Assembly (NCBI GenBank): GCA_903913315.1 | Contig: CAIWKX010000034.1 | Location: 1-33,410 of the forward strand | Source: an uncultured Bacteroidota bacterium | GTDB taxonomy: Bacteria > Bacteroidota > Bacteroidia > Flavobacteriales > Flavobacteriaceae | Reading direction: 5' to 3' | Length of the DNA stretch: 33,410 nucleotides | Shown: piece after piece, positions 1-7,068 of the stretch | How the letters are laid out: every line of letters begins with the position of its first letter | Numbering within the stretch: the first letter of the stretch is position 1 | The notes under the pieces: generated by a model | What the model saw: only the letters and a program-made list of their open reading frames with translations | Database searches by the model: none | Told to the model about the DNA's origin: nothing | Translations under genes and position numbers: made by a program

Positions 1-17
1 GATGCAGTTTTTGCATC
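1..17. repeat. Palindrome GATGCA-N5-TGCATC, copy 1
   Basis: Perfect 6-bp inverted repeat with a 5-nt spacer, 92 bp before the start codon of the Gp37/Gp68-ParB fusion gene. A second copy with the same half-sites and spacer length lies at 2328-2344, upstream of the helicase-polymerase gene. It could be an operator or a hairpin. It sits at the very edge of the window, so its left context is unknown. Confidence 0.6.
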
Positions 18-109
18 AAAAGCTTTTTGGTTTCAGCCAATTTATATCTAAAAATAAGTTTATTCCTTTATTTTTTATAATTTTATCCTATTAAATAATT
101 ACAATAATT

Positions 110-1822
110 ATGGCAGATTCTAACATAGAATGGACGAATAAAACGTGGAACCCAACTTCGGGCTGTTCTCATTATAGTTATAGTGAAAAGAATGATGGAA
201 ACGAATGTCTAAACTGCTATGCTGAAACACTTACAAAGAGACTTAAAGCTATGGGGAAAGAAAGATATAAAATGGGATTCGATGTACTAGTTGAACATGA
301 AGAAGCATTAAATGAGCCATATAAATGGAAAAAAGCTAAAACAGTTTTTGTTAATTCCATGAGTGACTTATTCCATAGAAACGTATCCGATGATTTCATT
401 AGAAAGGTTTTTAAGGTGATGAATGATACGCCACAACACAAATATCAAATACTAACCAAAAGACATACTAGACTTGAAAAATTACCAGATGATTTGATAT
501 GGTCAGATAACATTTGGATGGGAGTTTCTTGTGGTACACAATATTCAACTAGAAGAATCCCTTCACTTGTCAAATCAAAAGCTAAACATAAATTTTTATC
601 AGTAGAGCCATTTATACAAGAAATTACCGAAATAGACCTAACAGGTATAGAATGGGTTATAGTAGGTGGGGAGAGTGGAAATAATTACTTCAAACGTGAA
701 AAAGATGAAAATGGTGAAGACAAGTATCAAATTGAAGGAAAGAAAATTATTTACAAATATGAATTAGATGCTAGTGGAAATAAAATAATTGAAAAGGTAA
801 TTCGACCAGTAGAAAAAGAATGGATTGAATTTATAAGGGATAAATGCTTGGAATACAACACGGCTTTCTTCTTTAAGCAATGGGGTAAGTTAAAAAACAA
901 TCCAAATCCTAATGACCCATCACTAAACAAAGGACATCGCTATTACGCAAAAGGTGGTTGTGAAATAGATGGTAAGTTCTATCAAGAAAATCCGACAGTA
1001 GGAAATGATTCAGTTCCGACAATTAATGTTTTTGAAGATGAATATTTTGTAATGGATGAGTACGAAGGATTAAATTCTATTTGGGAGTTAAAATCTTATT
1101 TGCCAATGATGGAGAAGTCACTTTACGACCAACTCAAAGAAAACATTGCAAAAAACGGACTTAATGACCCTATTTTATATTTCACCACAACAGAAGGTCA
1201 AAAATTGGTTATTGAAGGACATACAAGATTAAAAGCTTGTATAAAATTAAAAAAGAAAAACATTCCGACCAAACAAGTAAATGAAGACTTCCAAACCCTT
1301 GATGATATTAAGTTTTGGATGGTTAAGCACCAATTTCAAAGGAGAAATTTGACTAGTGTTGAGAAAATCCAACTGGCATATCTTTCAAAAGAATCTATTG
1401 AAAAAATGGCTAAGGAAAACTTATCAAAAGGAGGTAAAAACATAAATGTAGATGAGACAATTGACACAAATACTGAAATAGCAAAATTAGCAGGTGTTGG
1501 TAGAGCTTCAGTTGTTAGATATAATGCAGTACAAAACAAAGCTTCAAAAGCAATCATAAAAAAATTAAGCATAGGAGAAATTAGCATCTCATCTGCATAT
1601 AGTTCCGTTAAAAACATCTCTGTAGCAAGTAAAACAAAACAATCAATCAATAAAACTGTTATTCAACCAAGTATTTTGACTTCTATAGAAGAAGGAACAA
1701 CACAAGTAGAAGAAGGCTTGATAGACGGATTATTGATTTTAAAAGATGAAAGCCAAATAGACTCACTAAACAACAATCAGAAAAATAAATTTGGCATTTA
1801 TTTATTAAAAAACCATCTCTAA
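110..1822 (+). CDS. Gp37/Gp68-like (DUF5131) three-Cys protein fused to a ParB-like/HTH half
   Basis: The 570-residue protein has two parts. Residues 1 to about 265 match the phage Gp37/Gp68 (DUF5131) family: an EWTNKTWNPTSGC start, a cysteine cluster at C19, C33 and C36, a VGGESG segment near 185-190 and FFFKQWG at 253-259. That family resembles radical SAM enzymes, but its reaction is unknown. The spacing between C19 and C33 is longer than in the usual GCxxxSxGCxxCYAE form. Residues about 335-500 look like ParB/Srx-type proteins: QLKENIAKNGLNDPIL, then IEGHTR at 368-373 in the place of the ParB GxRR box, QFQRRNLT at 408-415, and a helix-turn-helix-like stretch (TEIAKLAGVGRASVVRY) near 462-480. 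The ATG at 110 is the natural start. No TcmP partner gene, often found beside this family, is visible downstream. The role is unknown; DNA binding by the second half is inferred. Confidence 0.72.
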   Translation: MADSNIEWTNKTWNPTSGCSHYSYSEKNDGNECLNCYAETLTKRLKAMGKERYKMGFDVLVEHEEALNEPYKWKKAKTVFVNSMSDLFHRNVSDDFIRKVFKVMNDTPQHKYQILTKRHTRLEKLPDDLIWSDNIWMGVSCGTQYSTRRIPSLVKSKAKHKFLSVEPFIQEITEIDLTGIEWVIVGGESGNNYFKREKDENGEDKYQIEGKKIIYKYELDASGNKIIEKVIRPVEKEWIEFIRDKCLEYNTAFFFKQWGKLKNNPNPNDPSLNKGHRYYAKGGCEIDGKFYQENPTVGNDSVPTINVFEDEYFVMDEYEGLNSIWELKSYLPMMEKSLYDQLKENIAKNGLNDPILYFTTTEGQKLVIEGHTRLKACIKLKKKNIPTKQVNEDFQTLDDIKFWMVKHQFQRRNLTSVEKIQLAYLSKESIEKMAKENLSKGGKNINVDETIDTNTEIAKLAGVGRASVVRYNAVQNKASKAIIKKLSIGEISISSAYSSVKNISVASKTKQSINKTVIQPSILTSIEEGTTQVEEGLIDGLLILKDESQIDSLNNNQKNKFGIYLLKNHL

Positions 1823-1834
1823 CTTCATTCAACC

Positions 1835-1852
1835 TTTGCTCAATTGAGCAAA
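1835..1852. repeat. Perfect 18-bp palindrome
   Basis: TTTGCTCAATTGAGCAAA is its own reverse complement and starts 13 bp after the stop of the ParB-like fusion gene. It has no T-tract, so it is unlikely to be the terminator; a better terminator follows at 1866-1915. The 10-mer TGCTCAATTG from its left arm recurs at 2399-2408. A protein-binding site, possibly for the neighbouring ParB-like domain, is an inference. Confidence 0.6.
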
Positions 1853-1865
1853 CCTTACATGTTAA

Positions 1866-1915
1866 AAAAACCTATTGTAATTAGTTAAACGTTTAGCTGA
1901 TAATTATAGGTTTTT
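1866..1915 (+). terminator. Rho-independent terminator of the fusion gene
   Basis: A 10-bp outer stem (1866-1875 with 1906-1915) ends in a run of T. The inner part is imperfectly paired and centred on the palindrome TAAACGTTTA. The run of A on the left arm could make it bidirectional. Confidence 0.6.
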
Positions 1916-1989
1916 CGGCATTAAAAGCGAATAAAATTGCTTTTATCTAAATAAAATTACCATTAATTGCTAAATTTTAATATTTTAAC

Positions 1990-2020
1990 TTGTTAAATTA
2001 AAACTTCTGTAGTAGGTTTG
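1990..2020 (+). promoter_or_regulatory. Bacteroidota-type promoter before a long untranslated stretch
   Basis: TTG at 1990-1992 and TAGGTTTG(C) at 2013-2020 are separated by 20 nt. This fits the Bacteroidota -33 TTG / -7 TAnnTTTG consensus very well. Transcription would begin near 2027, about 480 nt before the helicase-polymerase start codon. Confidence 0.6.
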
Positions 2021-2505
2021 CGTATAATTAATTCATACGGAGTTTTACAATTAAAATTCCAAGCTACCACTGGTCACCAAATTGAGAATATCAATTTAGG
2101 TTCTTTCCTTCCAGACTTAAAAAAGAGGAGAGCTAAATAATATTAATTAAATCAAAAACATTACCGAGATTTAATGACTTCCAACACGTTGAATGTGTTT
2201 GTATGGATTAGAATGTCTTGCCATTTGACCTTATCTTATTAATAATAGATTCAAAATTGACAAGACTTCACCTCATCGAAAAACCTTTATTTAATAGGGA
2301 TTCACATGAACACAGCTCCGTTTTGCTGATGCAAAATTTGCATCACTTAAGTCATCTCATTAGTACACTACACAACTTTCGCTTTTGGCTTTGAGTCCTG
2401 CTCAATTGCCTTCCCAATTTTGTTTTGATAAGCATGGTCTTATCCGTAACAAACTACACTCGGCATTTTGCAATTCAAGGAAATTCCTATTGATTGTAAT
2501 TGACT
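2021..2505 (+). other. Gene-free leader, possibly structured RNA or origin region
   Basis: No open frame longer than about 22 codons is seen on the + strand between the promoter and the helicase-polymerase gene. The stretch holds a possible stem GTCTTG/CAAGAC (2215-2220 with 2261-2266), the GATGCA palindrome at 2328-2344, the half-site TGCTCAATTG at 2399-2408, AGGAA-A-TTCCT at 2478-2488, and GGCAT at 2462-2466 that could pair with the start-codon region ATGCC at 2506-2510. It may be a regulatory 5' leader, a separate small RNA or a replication origin. The sequence alone does not decide. Confidence 0.35.
2328..2344. repeat. Palindrome GATGCA-N5-TGCATC, copy 2
   Basis: GATGCAAAATTTGCATC: the symmetry extends to 8 bp per arm around a single central base. 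It shares half-sites and spacing with the copy at 1-17. It lies inside the leader, 161 bp before the helicase-polymerase start. Confidence 0.65.
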
Positions 2506-5181
2506 ATGCCAAAAAAACAAGCTATTAATTTAAACATATTTAATGTGTACAAGATAAAAATACAAAGTCATGTAAGTAATGACTCACGTGCCAATGGCAT
2601 CATAACCGACTTCACCACCAACAAATTAATTATCAAAGGTGATACGGGTATTGGCGGAACAACCGCAGTTTTAAATATAACTGACCAAACCGTTATCATT
2701 ATTTCCCCATTATCAGGGATGATAATTGGAAAGGAAAGAAAAAAAGAACCACATCAAATGTTTATCTATGAAAATTCTAAAGACCGATGGAACCATTTTG
2801 AAATTGAGTTACGAATAGGTAATCACATTGTACTAAACACAACTCCAGAACAAATAATTGAAGTTAAAAAAAATAATTTGACATTGTATAATAAACTAAT
2901 GCAAATGCCATTCTTTGTTGATGAATCACAAGTGTATTCAGAAAGTGATTACCGAGCTAGCATGTCTGTCTTTTATGATATTCTATTTAATGAGCACAAA
3001 GGAAGGTTTACTCTTTCAACCGCAACACCAACTTATAAAAACCTAGATATTCCAAAGCATATTCTTAAGGATATGGAAATTTATAGAATAGAACGAGAAG
3101 TAAAACGACATAAAGAAGTAAGTGTTTCTGCTTTGAATAACTATTGGAACTTTATCAAGTCAAATTGTGAGAAAGGTATCAAGGTAGTACTATTTACCAA
3201 CGACCTAAATAAGATTAAGAACATCTTAAACGAAGACAATTTAGGTTATAAGACGCAATTACTTGTCGGGGATACTTTATCGGTGAAAACTAGTGGTGTT
3301 AAAACCAAATCATACCAAGAGTATAACAATATAGTTAATGCAAAAATTGATGAAACAGCTCATGTATACATTTTATCAACTAAGTTCCAAATAGGATTCG
3401 ATTTAGATTTTGACGCTAGTATTGGAATCATAATGGATGAACACTCAATCGTGGATAGTTATAATGTTAACCAAGCAATTCAAGCTTATGGAAGGGTTAG
3501 GGGAAATGTTATTGAAGCTAAAATATTCTATAGGTCCTTGCCTAAAACCAATATTGATATTTATGAGGTTGAAAGGCAAGTTGGATTGATTGAGTTTGAA
3601 AACGGTTATCTGAAAAGCATTCAGCCACATATAAACAATATTAATCATGCCTTAAGTTATCCTAAAACGAACCTTGTAAGTTCTTTGAAAGGTTATGGTT
3701 TTACGGTTGTAGATGAAGATACTCAGGGAGTAGTAATAACAACCTCCGTGAGTTTCCCAATCAAATATCGAAACCTAATTAATCAGGAGGATATGGATAT
3801 TTTCATTCTTAATAAAGAGCTTGAAAGAGTTTATAGCAATATTAAAGGGGATGACCCAAATTTTAATGGTTTTGGAAAAAAGGATTTGTTGTTATGGGCA
3901 ACCGCTTTTATGGCTGTTGAAACTCAATCGGAATATCTATTAAATGCAACAGCGGACCGATACGAAAGACTTTTGATAACCGCAAAAACATTTATTGATG
4001 TGAATGACCTTGCCAATCCTGATAAAATGAACGAAATGGATAAAATAACCAAGTTTAGAGTTTCCAAAACACAAATGGATATTGCAATAAAAAATGGTGC
4101 CTTATGCAAATTGAAGGAGGATGAAACTATTATGTCTGGATTAACATTTTCTCATAATTGGAGTACCCAATTATTCAAGGCAAAACAAATCATTAATAGT
4201 TTGTATGTGATACAGATGGTTGAAAATGGACAATATAGCGAGCAAACCAATAGAATTGTGCATGGTTTTAATGTAGTTAGCGAATGCATTTTAAACGATT
4301 ATATCAAAGTACTATCAACAGAATCTAATCAAGATGTTAAGGCTTTGATAGAAAATGACAATAAAGAAGTGTTAGATAAACTTACAGAACGATTTTCAAA
4401 GGTGCTCACAAATAGAATAGCGTTCAACAATACTAACAGAAACATTATTAAACGGTTATCAAAACTAGAAGGTTATTCACAATCCGAGTTTAATCAAATT
4501 ATGGATAAAGCCGAGAAAATTAAACGTTCATTATTGGAATGTAAACACGGTATTAGAAACACCATCAGGCTTAATACATACAGCATAGCCAAACAAGTAG
4601 AACGGCATAAATACTATATCTTATCACTACTTTCTTTGTCCTGTGCAGGTCACATGTTCGGGTTTAAAACAAGCAGTATTGATAATAGAGTATTCAACAC
4701 TGCCACCAAAACAACGAGACAATTAAGAGGCTATACTCCTTACGAACTCATTCAATGCGACATCAAAAGTGCGTTTGCATCATTTTTGGATACTTTAGTA
4801 GGAAGCGATATAGCACAAGAGGTTTATAGTAATTTGGAAAAGAAGTATACCATTGAAAGAAGTGAAGCCAAAACGTGGTTTAACATGATGCTCAATGACA
4901 ACAAAAGAAGTCCAAACGAAGCCAAAACATTTTTTAAAAATTGTGGTTATACAAAGAAACAAGTGACTAAAATTATTGAGTTAACACTGAAAGAAAAGGG
5001 AAGCTTTTATAAAACAATGACCAAAATGGAAGATAACCTGATTGAAACGTTTAAACACATCAACAGATTAGAGAATAATGTGGTTAGGTTACATGATGCT
5101 ATCATAATTTACAATACACCGCAATTTCAGAATTTAACTTCAGTAATTGGAAATTACAAATTTGACATAAAATTAATTTGA
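2506..5181 (+). CDS. Divergent SF2 helicase module fused to a TV-Pol/family-A-like polymerase module
   Basis: The ATG at 2506 (891 residues) is preferred over a TTG two codons upstream; the numbers below count from that TTG. The N-terminal part has the order of SF2 helicase motifs: GDTGIGGTT (47-55) in the P-loop position but lacking the usual lysine, VDESQ (D141, E142) as a Walker B/DExx box, TATP (174-177) as motif III, and QAYGRVRG (328-335) resembling motif VI. The C-terminal third has QCDIKSAF with D754, like palm motif A, and RLHDAIIIY with H865-D866, like the HD motif C of family-A polymerases and T7-type RNA polymerases. The TV-Pol family described from mobile elements has this sort of context. 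It ends 6 bp before the next gene and is probably the replication protein of the element. The helicase part is fairly sure, the polymerase part less so. Confidence 0.6.
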   Translation: MPKKQAINLNIFNVYKIKIQSHVSNDSRANGIITDFTTNKLIIKGDTGIGGTTAVLNITDQTVIIISPLSGMIIGKERKKEPHQMFIYENSKDRWNHFEIELRIGNHIVLNTTPEQIIEVKKNNLTLYNKLMQMPFFVDESQVYSESDYRASMSVFYDILFNEHKGRFTLSTATPTYKNLDIPKHILKDMEIYRIEREVKRHKEVSVSALNNYWNFIKSNCEKGIKVVLFTNDLNKIKNILNEDNLGYKTQLLVGDTLSVKTSGVKTKSYQEYNNIVNAKIDETAHVYILSTKFQIGFDLDFDASIGIIMDEHSIVDSYNVNQAIQAYGRVRGNVIEAKIFYRSLPKTNIDIYEVERQVGLIEFENGYLKSIQPHINNINHALSYPKTNLVSSLKGYGFTVVDEDTQGVVITTSVSFPIKYRNLINQEDMDIFILNKELERVYSNIKGDDPNFNGFGKKDLLLWATAFMAVETQSEYLLNATADRYERLLITAKTFIDVNDLANPDKMNEMDKITKFRVSKTQMDIAIKNGALCKLKEDETIMSGLTFSHNWSTQLFKAKQIINSLYVIQMVENGQYSEQTNRIVHGFNVVSECILNDYIKVLSTESNQDVKALIENDNKEVLDKLTERFSKVLTNRIAFNNTNRNIIKRLSKLEGYSQSEFNQIMDKAEKIKRSLLECKHGIRNTIRLNTYSIAKQVERHKYYILSLLSLSCAGHMFGFKTSSIDNRVFNTATKTTRQLRGYTPYELIQCDIKSAFASFLDTLVGSDIAQEVYSNLEKKYTIERSEAKTWFNMMLNDNKRSPNEAKTFFKNCGYTKKQVTKIIELTLKEKGSFYKTMTKMEDNLIETFKHINRLENNVVRLHDAIIIYNTPQFQNLTSVIGNYKFDIKLI

Positions 5182-5187
5182 TATAAA

Positions 5188-5532
5188 ATGGAAGTTTTAA
5201 ATATAGAGAGGATATACCTATTACAAATAGCTAAGTTAATTAACAGAAAAGACGCAAGACCAGCCAGAACATGGTGCGAAAAAAACAATGTCAATGTGTA
5301 TAAGGATTCTACTGGTGAATTTGTTTATCGAAGCGAATTTGAATTAGCTAACGATATGCAATTGATAATTAATTTAAAGTTGGTTTACGGCAAGGATTGG
5401 GAACAATATTACGAAGCTCACCTCAAAGGTGAGTTATACAAGTTGCTTCAATTCAGTATAGATAAGCCAAACAAAGAAAAAGGTTACACCCCAAAAGGGA
5501 AAATTAGTAAAAAATTATTTGGTGGGTCGTAG
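5188..5532 (+). CDS. Small probable DNA-binding protein (excisionase-like position)
   Basis: A 114-residue protein between the replication-type gene (6 bp upstream) and the recombinase gene (37 bp downstream), apparently in one operon. The N-terminus (IYLLQIAKLINRKDARPARTWC) has the look of a MerR/excisionase-type helix-turn-helix in which a short helix pair precedes a TWCEKNNVNVY wing. The C-terminus is lysine-rich. Small proteins of this type beside tyrosine recombinases often act as directionality factors or regulators. I do not recognise the family, and the function is inferred from position and size. Confidence 0.55.
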   Translation: MEVLNIERIYLLQIAKLINRKDARPARTWCEKNNVNVYKDSTGEFVYRSEFELANDMQLIINLKLVYGKDWEQYYEAHLKGELYKLLQFSIDKPNKEKGYTPKGKISKKLFGGS

Positions 5533-5569
5533 AAATAAATTACACTCGCATTAAAAAAAAACAATAAAG

Positions 5570-6847
5570 ATGAAGATATTAAAATATAAAAAATTCACAG
5601 GCTTGCACATAGTCTGTAAGAAGTGTAATAAACTTATTGAGGTTACATCAGCTCCATATAAAGGCTGTAACCATCCATTTGAAAGACAAAAGTACAAAGC
5701 AATAATAAGTATAAATGGAGGTCGCAAAACGAGGGATTTGAAAGCATTGAGTTATGAAGATGCTATCAAAGAACTATTGGATTTTAAGCATGAACTAGAA
5801 AATCCCGTAAAGCTTTCTATAGCACCGAAAGTGGTAGAGATTAAAACTGAATTATTAACAGAATGTATTAAAATGTATGCAGATTGGTTGGAAAACATTG
5901 ATGTCCCAAAGCATCAACAAGTAATCCGTTCCAATGGCTATATCAAATCAACTATTCGCTATGTTTTGAATTTTACGGACTTTTTACAGGTCAACAAAGT
6001 CAATTTAAACACTTTCAAAATCTATGATTTGACAGATGATATTGTTGGGAAGTATTACGAACATTTAGAACCATTATGTAAGTCCACATCAACGTATAAT
6101 CACAACACCAAAGCCTTGAGGAATTTCAATAGCTATTTGATTGATAAAAAAGGATACTTAATTCCAAATTTCTTCAAAGATGTTAAATTAAAATACGAAA
6201 ATGCCAATCCGATTAGCGTCAATGATGCCGATTTTACCAAGATATTGGATGCCATATCGGATGTAGATTCCGTTCATGTTTTCTCAAACGGTAAAAGAAG
6301 AAATATGTATAAAACTTATACAAAAGATGCTATAGAATTAGTGGCTTATACTGGAATGCGAATTGAAGAAACAATGATTTTGAAATATTCGGATATTGTG
6401 TTGGATGGTGATGGTAAGATTCAGCATTTAATAGGCACGGACTTGAAGTTTGATAGGGCTCACAATTGGAATAATTCTAAAGAACCTAAAAAGGTTTTGA
6501 TTCCTTGTACCAAAGAATTGGAAGCATTATTGATTCGATTGAATTATAAGGAAAACTTGGGTGCTGATAAATATTTGATTGCTGGTGATGAGAAGATTTT
6601 AAGGAAGACCATAGCGGACCAATTGAGTGATTCGTTTACATTTTATAAGAAGAAAGCTGGTATATCAAGTAAAATAACGCTTAAGCACATGCGTAAAACA
6701 TTCTTGACTAAACTTCATACCAAGACAGGCTTTGTTGAATCTATGGGTTACCAGAGGTCCGCTAAAGTAACGTTAGGTAATTATATTGATAAAGCAGAAG
6801 TAGTTAAAAAAGTAAATGAAATGGGATTTAGTTTCTTTGGTGACTAA
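5570..6847 (+). CDS. Tyrosine recombinase (element integrase) with zinc-ribbon-like N-terminus
   Basis: A 425-residue site-specific recombinase. The N-terminus carries CKKC (C16, C19) and CNH (C33, H35), a possible zinc ribbon, followed by a basic strand-rich segment as in arm-binding domains. A helical core-binding domain spans about 85-215. The catalytic domain shows R264 in AYTGMRIEE, K372-H-M-R375 in the HxxR position, and nucleophile Y405 in GNYID. Two usual histidines differ: K372 replaces the first His of HxxR, and Y394 (MGY) stands where LGH or LGW is expected. The gene is the last of the element, is followed by a strong terminator, and points at the 3' end of tRNA-Ala 134 bp away, which is typical for integrases using a tRNA gene as attachment site. 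Confidence 0.9.
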   Translation: MKILKYKKFTGLHIVCKKCNKLIEVTSAPYKGCNHPFERQKYKAIISINGGRKTRDLKALSYEDAIKELLDFKHELENPVKLSIAPKVVEIKTELLTECIKMYADWLENIDVPKHQQVIRSNGYIKSTIRYVLNFTDFLQVNKVNLNTFKIYDLTDDIVGKYYEHLEPLCKSTSTYNHNTKALRNFNSYLIDKKGYLIPNFFKDVKLKYENANPISVNDADFTKILDAISDVDSVHVFSNGKRRNMYKTYTKDAIELVAYTGMRIEETMILKYSDIVLDGDGKIQHLIGTDLKFDRAHNWNNSKEPKKVLIPCTKELEALLIRLNYKENLGADKYLIAGDEKILRKTIADQLSDSFTFYKKKAGISSKITLKHMRKTFLTKLHTKTGFVESMGYQRSAKVTLGNYIDKAEVVKKVNEMGFSFFGD

Positions 6848-6857
6848 CAAAAATAAA

Positions 6858-6895
6858 AGGGTTCTACTTTAAATTAGTAGAGCCTTTTTTCTTTT
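6858..6895 (+). terminator. Rho-independent terminator of the integrase operon
   Basis: Stem GGTTCTACT (6860-6868) with AGTAGAGCC (6876-6884), 9 bp with one G-T pair and a 7-nt loop, followed by TTTTTTCTTTT. Confidence 0.85.
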
Positions 6896-6930
6896 GAGTG
6901 GTACACTTAACTCCACTCAAAAACTCCACT
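6892..6930. repeat. Inverted and direct repeats between integrase and tRNA (possible arm sites)
   Basis: TTTTGAGTGG (6892-6901) and CCACTCAAAA (6913-6922) form a perfect 10-bp inverted repeat. AACTCCACT occurs twice as a direct repeat (6909-6917 and 6922-6930). Repeats of this sort between an integrase gene and its tRNA target commonly bind the integrase N-terminal domain or an excisionase. That role is inferred. Confidence 0.45.
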
Positions 6931-6941
6931 TAGACACCAAC

Positions 6942-6969
6942 AAAAAAGCCTCACATTGCTGTAAGGCTT
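6942..6969 (-). terminator. Terminator downstream of tRNA-Ala
   Basis: On the minus strand, AAGCCT (6964-6969) pairs with AGGCTT (6946-6951) and is followed by a T run. It begins 11 nt after the tRNA 3' end and would end the tRNA transcript. Confidence 0.6.
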
Positions 6970-6980
6970 GATTTTACTTG

Positions 6981-7054
6981 TGGAGAATACCGGAGTCGAA
7001 CCGGTTACCTCTTGCCTGCCAGGCAAGCGCTCTAGCCAAATGAGCTAATCCCCC
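6981..7054 (-). tRNA. tRNA-Ala (anticodon GGC)
   Basis: Cloverleaf read on the minus strand: acceptor arm GGGGGAT with ATTCTCC (two G-T pairs), D-stem GCTC/GAGC, anticodon stem CTTGC/GCAAG enclosing the loop CTGGCAG, and T-arm ACCGG-TTCGACT-CCGGT. U33 is followed by GGC, which reads the Ala codon GCC. The discriminator is A and CCA is not encoded. The 5' end is 14 bp downstream of the stop of the same-strand gene at 7069-8823. The 3' end faces the integrase and is the likely att site. Confidence 0.95.
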
Positions 7055-7068
7055 CTCCAATATCTAAT

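Noticed and set aside
2174..2242. 22-codon reading frame in the leader before the helicase-polymerase gene
   Set aside because: Too short, with no distinctive composition or start signal. A leader peptide cannot be excluded, but nothing supports it.
1..6900. Second attachment site (copy of the tRNA-Ala 3' end) inside the window
   Set aside because: I searched for pieces of the tRNA 3' part, such as GGAGAATACCGG, and saw none left of the integrase. The other end must lie outside.
6981..7054. tRNA-Gly assignment
   Set aside because: The 7-nt loop is CTGGCAG, so the anticodon after U33 is GGC (Ala), not GCC (Gly).
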